From Reticulitermes speratus (Eukaryota; Arthropoda; Insecta; Blattodea; Rhinotermitidae), in NCBI GenBank assembly GCA_021186555.1, contig JAJKFL010000026.1:3797709-3861708 (forward strand): a DNA stretch of 64,000 nucleotides. The letters are read 5' to 3'. A program made the translations under genes and the position numbers. The notes beneath the pieces are model-generated. The model was given only the letters and a program-made list of their open reading frames with translations, was not told the origin of the DNA and searched no databases. Shown here piece by piece: positions 58,013 to 64,000 of this stretch (the stretch's first letter is position 1; each line of letters opens with the position of its first letter).

Positions 58013-58656
58013 TCAACATCGCGGCGGAAGTCTGAAATCATGATTATATGAAATTTTCACTGAAGTTTTTCGTACTTTTTTCAGTCTCTCCAGGCGTTTG
58101 CCTGAACACAGGTACTCACTTGCGGAAGTTCCTTCGGAAGTCGTAACTTACTGTGCATATGGTCAACTATGTACGTATATACAAGGGAGTCCAGTTGAAA
58201 TCCAAATTCCAACGCACTGGAACCTGATAGGTTGCAGCATGACCGCCCGGCCGTCTTTGTCATCGCCCAGCAGTATTCTTCCGCCACCTTTGTCTTATTG
58301 CGCGCGTGTCAAAAACGCTGTTATTTTAATTTTTGTTCTTGCCCTTTTAAAGCGTCGTAAGACTGAAATTGCGTTAGTTGGGGAGTGTCTGCTGTAACTC
58401 GAGGAAGGGCACAAGCACCTCCATCACGTCAAGAATAAGTACTGTATCATATGTATAATAACTGACTTCCTACCTCACAGTAAACACTCCTCATGTACAA
58501 ATACCAACATGTTAATACTTAAGGGAAATATGCCTAATGGCTGGTCATCTTTTTTTTGTTCTTTCTTTTTTCTTCTTTGTCTCACGTCTGTCTACTCATT
58601 GTAGCTGTAGATGGTTACTGTCGTACCTGATCACACTTAATTACACATACACACAC
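58013..58656. other. No gene recognised
   Basis: Frame 58098-58397 has no known domain. Nothing else is seen. Confidence 0.4.
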
Positions 58657-58826
58657 GGTAGGACTCCTCTGGACGGGGGATCGGCACTACGCAGAGACCT
58701 CTACCAGACAACACACGACACTCACAAGAAAAACACGTACATGCCCCCGGCGGGATTCGAACCCGCGATCCCAGCAATCAAGCGACCGCAGACCTGCCGC
58801 TTATACCGCGCTGCCACTGGGATCGG
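58657..58826 (-). mobile_element. SINE family B, 3'-truncated
   Basis: Minus strand: CAGTGGCAGCGCGGTATAAG head, GGGTTCGAATCCCGCCGGG B box, body to GTCCAGAGGAGTCCTACC. The shared 3' tail is missing. Confidence 0.8.
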
Positions 58827-58963
58827 CATCGCTGTTGGTGGCGAGACTTAAAGGCAGCTCAGATGCGTTCTATAGGAAAGCTTCAATGTTTCTTGATGTA
58901 AAAGCTGGTGGTAGTTAGCACAGTGCTGTGATGACTGTCATGCCATTGTGCTTGCGTTATCTA

Positions 58964-59372
58964 TCTAACTAACTAACTAACTAACTCCATGGAGCACAGT
59001 CCTTCCTGATAAGCTAACAGGTCCTCAGTTAGTCAAATGCCCCGCGCTTTATGGAACCCGAAGGTTCATTACCGCATTCACAAGATCCCGGTCCGAGGCT
59101 TTGTCAAATGTCTCGTAACGTGAGAATGTTTTACGGTGAGGAGTTGTTAGCACCTCACCGAACCCCCAAGCTGGAAGACCACCCCTTGTCGGCTGTCCGC
59201 GACTGCATATTCGCAGCTACCCTCCATATCCGCAGGCCGTTCCTCCATCCGCAACCCGAGGACGCGCCATGCCGTGGTGACAGGGACCGACTTATCGTGG
59301 TGACAGGGACCGACTTATCGTGGTGACAGGGACCGACTTATCGTGGTGACAGGGACCGACTTATCATGCTTG
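58964..59372 (-). mobile_element. Minisatellite-bearing LINE composite, second copy (4 units)
   Basis: Minus strand order: four 23-bp units (59366-59275), about 180 bp shared with 11608-11790, then the LINE B 3' end and a (CTAA)n tail at about 58964-58985. Compared with the 11-kb copy, some 40 bp are missing at the junction of shared segment and LINE part. The plus-strand frame 59051-59326 runs antisense through it and is not a gene. Confidence 0.78.
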
Positions 59373-59437
59373 CATTATCGTTCAGTATAAACTGAGGGTC
59401 AGTCTAAACACGTCTCTTGTTGCATCTCAGTTGTCAG

Positions 59438-59480
59438 GCTACGTGTTTCGGCCATATACACGCTTCGTCATCAGGTTTCC
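59438..59480 (-). ncRNA. Hammerhead-like motif, left of the 25-bp satellite
   Basis: Minus strand: CCTGATGA, an imperfect hairpin, GGCCGAAAC, AC, GTA, GCC. The core CTGATGA is canonical, but stem II is weak. Confidence 0.38.
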
Positions 59481-59647
59481 TATAAAAACAGCACGTAACG
59501 TGTAAGAAGTGCCAGTGTGTTATGTACTGTGATAGTGGAGTGTCACAGTTTACAGTTGAGTCTACAGTTTTTTAAGAGTATAATTGCAGTGCTGGCAATA
59601 AAACAAAATAAAATGCACAGTAGTAGCTACTGTACAGTACAGAGATG

Positions 59648-60272
59648 TTACTGATGGAGTGAACACGGATACCAACTGATGGAATGAACACGGATACCAA
59701 CTGATGGAATGAACACGGATACCAACTGATGGAATGAACACGGATACCAACTGATGGAATGAACACGGATACCAACTGATGGAATGAACACGGATACCAA
59801 CTGATGGAGTGAGCACGGATACCAACTGATGGAGTGAACACGGATACCAACTGATGGAGTGAACACGGATACCAACTGATGGAGTGAACACGGATACCAA
59901 CTGATGGAGTGAACACGGATACCAACTGATGGAGTGAACACGGATACCAACTGATGGAATGAACACGGATACCAACTGATGGAATGAACACGGATACCAA
60001 CTGATGGAGTGAACACGGATACCAACTGATGGAGTGAACACGGATACCAACTGATGGAATGAACACGGATACCAACTGATGGAGTGAACACGGATACCAA
60101 CTGATGGAGTGAACACGGATACCAACTGATGGAATGAACACGGATACCAACTGATGGAATGAACATGGATACCAACTGATGGAATGAACACGGATACCAA
60201 CTGATGGAATGAACACGGATACCAACTGATGGAGTGAACACGGATACCAACTGATGGAGTGAACACGGATAC
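59648..60272 (-). repeat. Satellite array S9, 25-bp unit, 25 copies
   Basis: Unit GATGGAGTGAACACGGATAC, CAACT, with AATGAAC/AGTGAAC variants in blocks. Since 25 is not a multiple of 3 and the unit has no stop on the minus strand, all three minus frames stay open (200-239 codons) and give the same 25-residue cycle (HQLVSVFTPSVGI and so on). That is a property of the repeat, not evidence of a protein. Confidence 0.95.
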
Positions 60273-60493
60273 CGTAGTCTAGGGTCTGCACGCTACTGGA
60301 ATAGAAGTTATGTGAAAGGCAGATGTTTGGAGACAGAATTATATATTTTATATATTATATATATTAACATACTACATTTTAATATCATACATATAATTTA
60401 AACTGTACAAATTTATTGGTACTATATAGCAACCACTGCTGTAAATAGTCAATGTACGTATTACCATACGCTGCGCATGTCTGTGAAAGGTGA

Positions 60494-60535
60494 CGCCCTG
60501 ATGATGGCTATGACGGGTAGCCGAAACATGTAGGA
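60494..60535 (+). ncRNA. Hammerhead-like motif, right of the 25-bp satellite
   Basis: CTGATGA, T, GGCTA-TGACGGG-TAGCC, GAAAC, AT, GTA, GG. Canonical core and a 5-bp stem II, but stem I is not evident. Confidence 0.42.
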
Positions 60536-60596
60536 TTAAATAGAATTGTTGTGGAGTGGTTGGTAATAAATACTTATAGGTTTAAATACATTAAAA

Positions 60597-60837
60597 ACTC
60601 GCTAGGGGCTGGAGGTACGTGGATCGGATCCCGGTGGGGGCGAGAATTTCCGCACCCGTCCAGACCGGTCCCGAGGACCAACTAGCTTCCTGACCGGGTC
60701 TCTTACCCGGGGGTAAAGCGGCCGGAAACTGGCGTTAACCACCCACCCCTACCTTGTGAAGAGGTTAAGAATGAGTAGAGCTATACCTTCACAACCCCCT
60801 CTGTGCCTGAATGGTATGTTACGGTAACCTTTACGTT
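60597..60837 (+). mobile_element. SINE family A, 5'-truncated within the head
   Basis: It starts at CTCGCTAGGGGCTGGAGG, B box GATCGGATCC, complete body, end TTTACGTTTA. The A box is lost. Confidence 0.8.
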
Positions 60838-60844
60838 TATAGTA

Positions 60845-60922
60845 CAGGGCATACACAAAAGAATGGTGCGGTTTCAATAGTGATTCCTATTGAAACCGCA
60901 CCATTCTTTTGTGTATGCCCTG
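60845..60922. mobile_element. Minimal 78-bp mariner foldback, perfect 36-bp arms
   Basis: CAGGGCATACACAAAAGAAT plus 16 more bases form a perfect inverted repeat around the loop TGATTC, with TA on both sides (60843-60844, 60923-60924). The termini are identical to those of the mariner copies at 16314 and 39898, so it is the smallest derivative of the same family. Confidence 0.9.
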
Positions 60923-61803
60923 TATATCGTATATTATATATGTTCTGTCTGCGGTTTGTGCTCTGTCCAGTATAGAATTTTGAATAGTGTGAAAATGTAA
61001 TGAATAAATTAATAAAAACGTGTAAAATTTTTTCAATTTGGGGGGAGGGGGCTTGGGGGGGGGCGGGCCTGAGGGGGGGTGCACAGTTCAGTAGCTCGCC
61101 CCGGACACAGAGGACCTTACTGACGGCTGTGTTCGTCATGTCTAAACGTCTAGTAGGTCCAACGCACTTCTGTCTTCCGCAGTAAACAGTGTTTGTCTTA
61201 ACTCTGCAATGCCCTAGAAACTCTGCGTATAACAAGAGTTGATTGCGGTTTTTGTTTCGTCTATTTTGGTAGAGCTTCCCAGTCTCCAGACTGAAGTCTG
61301 AAAATTAAGCCCTGTCGGGCCTTGCTCTCCTCTCCTCTCCGGCGTGTTCTCATTAAGACTTCATGCAAAATAGTCAGGAATCGGGCGCAGACGAGCACAG
61401 GGGATGAATCGTAGGGGGTTGCGGGGTGGGAACGCAATCAGCATTAAGTTACACTGAAAAGATAAATAAAATCCTACGGAGCAGAAAATTCTTGGCCTAC
61501 GTGCAGGCTTCAGGGACGTAGCGTTAAGTTCTTACGTCAACACAGCACTGTAACGTGGCAGCTTATGGCTAGTGTGCCTTAGCCTCTAGAACTACTTGCT
61601 TTCCTCGTACATCGGGCCTCCACTATCTCACGTGAGCGTCTGTTTCTTTGAAGTTAGTTCTCATCGGAATTAGCGGTTTCGGTAAAAAAAAGTGTTGATT
61701 TATACAGGGTGTTCAAATTATGACACTGATAACATGTTGGTAAACTCGAGCAGGCTTACACGAGCTCACTGCTTACGCGTCGTCGTATAGTAAAAATGTT
61801 GTA
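60923..61803. other. No gene recognised
   Basis: G-rich tract at about 61039-61080. A lone mariner-type end (TACAGGGTGTTCAAATTATG) near 61704-61723 has no partner found. Confidence 0.4.
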
Positions 61804-62083
61804 AAGTAAAGGTCTCCCTATAACAGGCCATGAAGGCCCAGGGGGGGAGTAGAGGTATAGCTCTACTCTTTCTTTAGCCCTGGCACTAGATGAGGGTGGG
61901 TGGTCAACTCCACGCCCCGGCCGCTTTACCCCCGGGAAAGATACCCGGTACCCATCCTATAGGAGTCTGAGTGGGCCCCAGGGCTGATCTGTACGGGTGC
62001 GGAAAATCTCTCCCTCACCGGGATTCGATCCCCGGACCGTCCAGTCCGTAGCGAGTCGCTATACCGACTGAGCTATCGCGGCC
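61804..62083 (-). mobile_element. SINE family A, full length
   Basis: Minus strand: A box TAGCTCAGTCGG, B box GGGATCGAATCCCGG, intact body, 3' end GGAGACCTTTAC. One of the cleanest copies. Confidence 0.87.
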
Positions 62084-62483
62084 TTCATCTTTTATGTTTG
62101 GTTCATTTAACGATTCTGTCAGCTGAAGATAATAGTGGCCAGAGGTGAACAGTGAATTGGAAAGGATAAGGATGGAATCGGTCGCAGTCACATTTGAGAT
62201 ACTATTCTAGCATAGACCAAGAGTAGCTGAGGAAATCCACGATACATCTCACTTGTGATAGATTTCCGGGCTGATATTTGAACCCTAGATACCCAGAGTG
62301 CGAAATAGAGGGCTTCCGATTTCAAATGCAGGACGGAGACCAAGATATCATGAATGAGATATTTCGTGGTTTTACTCAGACTACATCTAAAGGCTGAAAT
62401 AGGAGGCTACTTCATATATTCATTTGACAACCATAAATATTAACTCTATGGGCCTAAATGTAGTTACTGCGACTATAAGCCTA
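62084..62483. other. Dispersed SINE-like remnant
   Basis: About 62150-62310 (GGAAAGGATAAGGATGGAAT, GGTCGCAGTC, AGTAGCTGAGG) resembles 12300-12370 and 19545-19735, in varying orientation. No gene. Confidence 0.4.
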
Positions 62484-62800
62484 TATACAGGGTGATCGCA
62501 GTATAAATACGTAATGTTAATCGTCTGTTTACGTATTTCCTGTTTCCCATTGTTTCCAAGTGGGTCAGTTTTGTAGAACTGAACTTCATGCATGATGGAG
62601 CACCAACACATTTTTTGTGCTTCCTGTTCGTGCGTGGCTTGACAACCATTTTAGTGGTCGGTGGATTGGGCGTGGAGGACCAACAGAATGGCCCCCGCTA
62701 AGTCCCGATCTTACTCTGTGTGATTTCTTTTTGTGAGGTTGGGCCAAAAAAGAAGTCTGCCGGTCAAAACCAAGAACACTTGAACTGGAATAATAAACTA
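62484..62800 (+). pseudogene. Mariner-type transposase remnant with stop and frameshift
   Basis: Near a terminal-like CAGGGTGATCGCAGTATAAA at 62488, the frame reads HDGAPTHF around 62592 (the catalytic aspartate segment). After a frameshift it continues with WLDNHFSGRWIGRGGP and TEWPPLSPDLTLCDFFL, then a TGA in place of the expected Trp codon, then GWAKKEV. SPDL...CDFF is the mariner catalytic signature. It is a different, older lineage than the elements at 16314 and 39898. Not functional. Confidence 0.8.
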
Positions 62801-63783
62801 GAGATACGTTTACTGGTTTTCCTCTGGTTTCTTAAGACAAGGAGTTTGTGTCGTCTGCGTTGTAAAAGTGTGTACAAAATGCTGGGGCCTATATTGAAGT
62901 ATGACACTAAATGTTAGAGTGTGTGGGCTTAAAAACGGCGCGAGAATTGTAGCAATGCGGGCATTCCGTTTGGTATACCAGCCATGTACTTTAGTCTCCC
63001 AGTACTGCACTCCTGTGAAGTGTGTCGAAATGCGAAATGTATTGACGTACAGCAATGTTGCATGCTAGCAGGGCTGGTTCGAACTACACTGGCTATTCTG
63101 TGCACGTTGTTGGCTCGCCGGGCAATAAAGTCACACGCTGACAGAACTCGCGTTAACCGTGAAGTTCTCTTGACTGTTTCATTAAATTAATTCGGATTTG
63201 TAAACAGAGGAGAGTTACTCAGCTGTCTGAAATGAAAACGAATCTCGCAACGCTTCAATCAACAATTCCGTTGACAGTGATAAAAAATTAAAACAAGTGA
63301 TTTTTTTTTTTTTTTTTGTTTCTGTGATGTCGCTTAGCAACTGTAACCTGTGGGCGGATGAAGACGCTGTAGACCAATCAAATTGCACGGTTTTATTTAC
63401 GGTACAGACGGATATTGGGTCGTAGTAGGCTGTAATGTACTCTGCCTATCACAAGAACTGATCGTATAACGAGACTGTACATGGGACTAATAATGCAAGT
63501 GTGCTGCAAATAGGAACTAGTCACTTTATGATGATGACGTCACATTTTACGTCACTGTTTTATGATGACGCACACTGAAAGAATTTATGGTACAGTTCTC
63601 CTAAGGCAGGCCCGCTCAACCCGTAGCTCGCGGGAAGCTTGTTTGAAATATAACACATTTTTTAACCCTTGACCTGGTAAAGACAGCATAGAACGCGGAA
63701 GTAGTTTTGAAAATTTCGGAGCTCTTTGCTTATGTGTATGGAGACATGCATTACATGGCTAATTCATTTTAAGACAGGCAATA
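62801..63783. other. No gene recognised
   Basis: A T-run at 63301-63317 is the only clear tract. Small frames match nothing known. Confidence 0.4.
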
Positions 63784-63786
63784 CAG

Positions 63787-64000
63787 GTAGGACCCGTTTT
63801 ACGACAGGGTTAGGTTCCAGCAAAACAGGGTCGTAAAATGGAAAGTCGTAAAACGAGGCCAAAATATAATGTAATTGAATGAGATAGGTTCCAAAATTCC
63901 TAAAATTTTTCCAAGTATGTACTAATATTTAAGGTAATATTTTGAAACAGTCGTTAATGCGAAAAGTCGTAAAATGGATCGTCGTAGAACGGGACCTACC
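63787..64000. mobile_element. Tigger-like MITE at window end
   Basis: Left end AGGTAGGACCCGTTTTACGA and right end complementary to GTCGTAGAACGGGACCTACC form inverted termini of about 20 bp. The interior repeats GTCGTAAAA motifs. The right border coincides with the window edge, so the target duplication cannot be seen on that side. Confidence 0.7.

Noticed and set aside
59051-59326. 91-codon frame with EELLAPHRTPKLEDHPLS, also seen at 11554-11781 minus
   Set aside because: It is antisense to the LINE tail and runs into the minisatellite; conserved only because the element is repeated.
59562-60291. Three overlapping minus-strand open frames of 200-239 codons
   Set aside because: All come from a 25-bp tandem repeat without stop codons; no domain, no start context and all three frames are equally open.

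Overview
This window is animal nuclear DNA, almost certainly from an insect with a large, repeat-dominated genome. A cockroach or termite relative is my best guess, from the recurrent LINE tails, the mariner with a DUF4817-like N-terminus and the SINE types; that is inference from memory of such sequences. There are no operons and almost all long open frames are products of repeats. The one host-gene piece I can defend is the last coding exon of atypical protein kinase C (aPKC) at 20471-20558 (+), with a good branch point and acceptor. I found no earlier aPKC exon by eye in 1-20470, so that stretch is probably intron if the model is right.

Layout. 1-1743: 114-bp satellite. 1.9-10.8 kb: pogo-like, hAT-like and mariner-like MITEs, tRNA-derived SINEs, 5'-truncated LINE fragments and two hairpin elements. 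10.9-11.96 kb: a 23-bp minisatellite carried by a LINE-tailed composite that recurs at 59.0-59.4 kb. 12.4-15.24 kb: 68-bp satellite, 42 copies. 15.9-18.8 kb: SINE, internally deleted mariner, a hairpin and a 44-bp array. 20.5-29.8 kb: aPKC exon followed by about 9 kb that is unusually poor in recognisable mobile DNA apart from one 350-bp hairpin. 29.85-34.55 kb: 61-bp satellite interrupted by artefact-like homopolymer blocks. 35.66-36.89 kb: a 44-bp array inside an inverted-arm element with 12-bp flanking direct repeats. 37-50 kb: LINE, SINE, mariner and hairpin elements. 50.9-52.3 and 52.9-53.8 kb: two unrelated 41-bp satellites. 54-59 kb: LINE fragment between inverted arms, SINEs, a hAT element with target duplication and a long palindrome. 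59.65-60.27 kb: 25-bp satellite. 60.6-64 kb: SINEs, a 78-bp perfect mariner hairpin, a broken mariner gene and a Tigger-like end.

The most interesting recurring signal is a hammerhead-ribozyme-like core (CTGANGA, short hairpin, GAAAC, then GTH) at about twenty places. It is often in facing pairs that form long hairpins (2.3, 17.6, 23.5, 48.3 kb) or that bracket tandem arrays (35.7-36.9 and 59.4-60.5 kb). This fits Penelope-like retroelement ends, which are known to carry hammerhead motifs. It suggests that several of the local tandem arrays grew inside, or from, such elements. No Penelope reverse transcriptase was seen here, so the copies look non-autonomous. Cleavage activity and family assignment are inferences.
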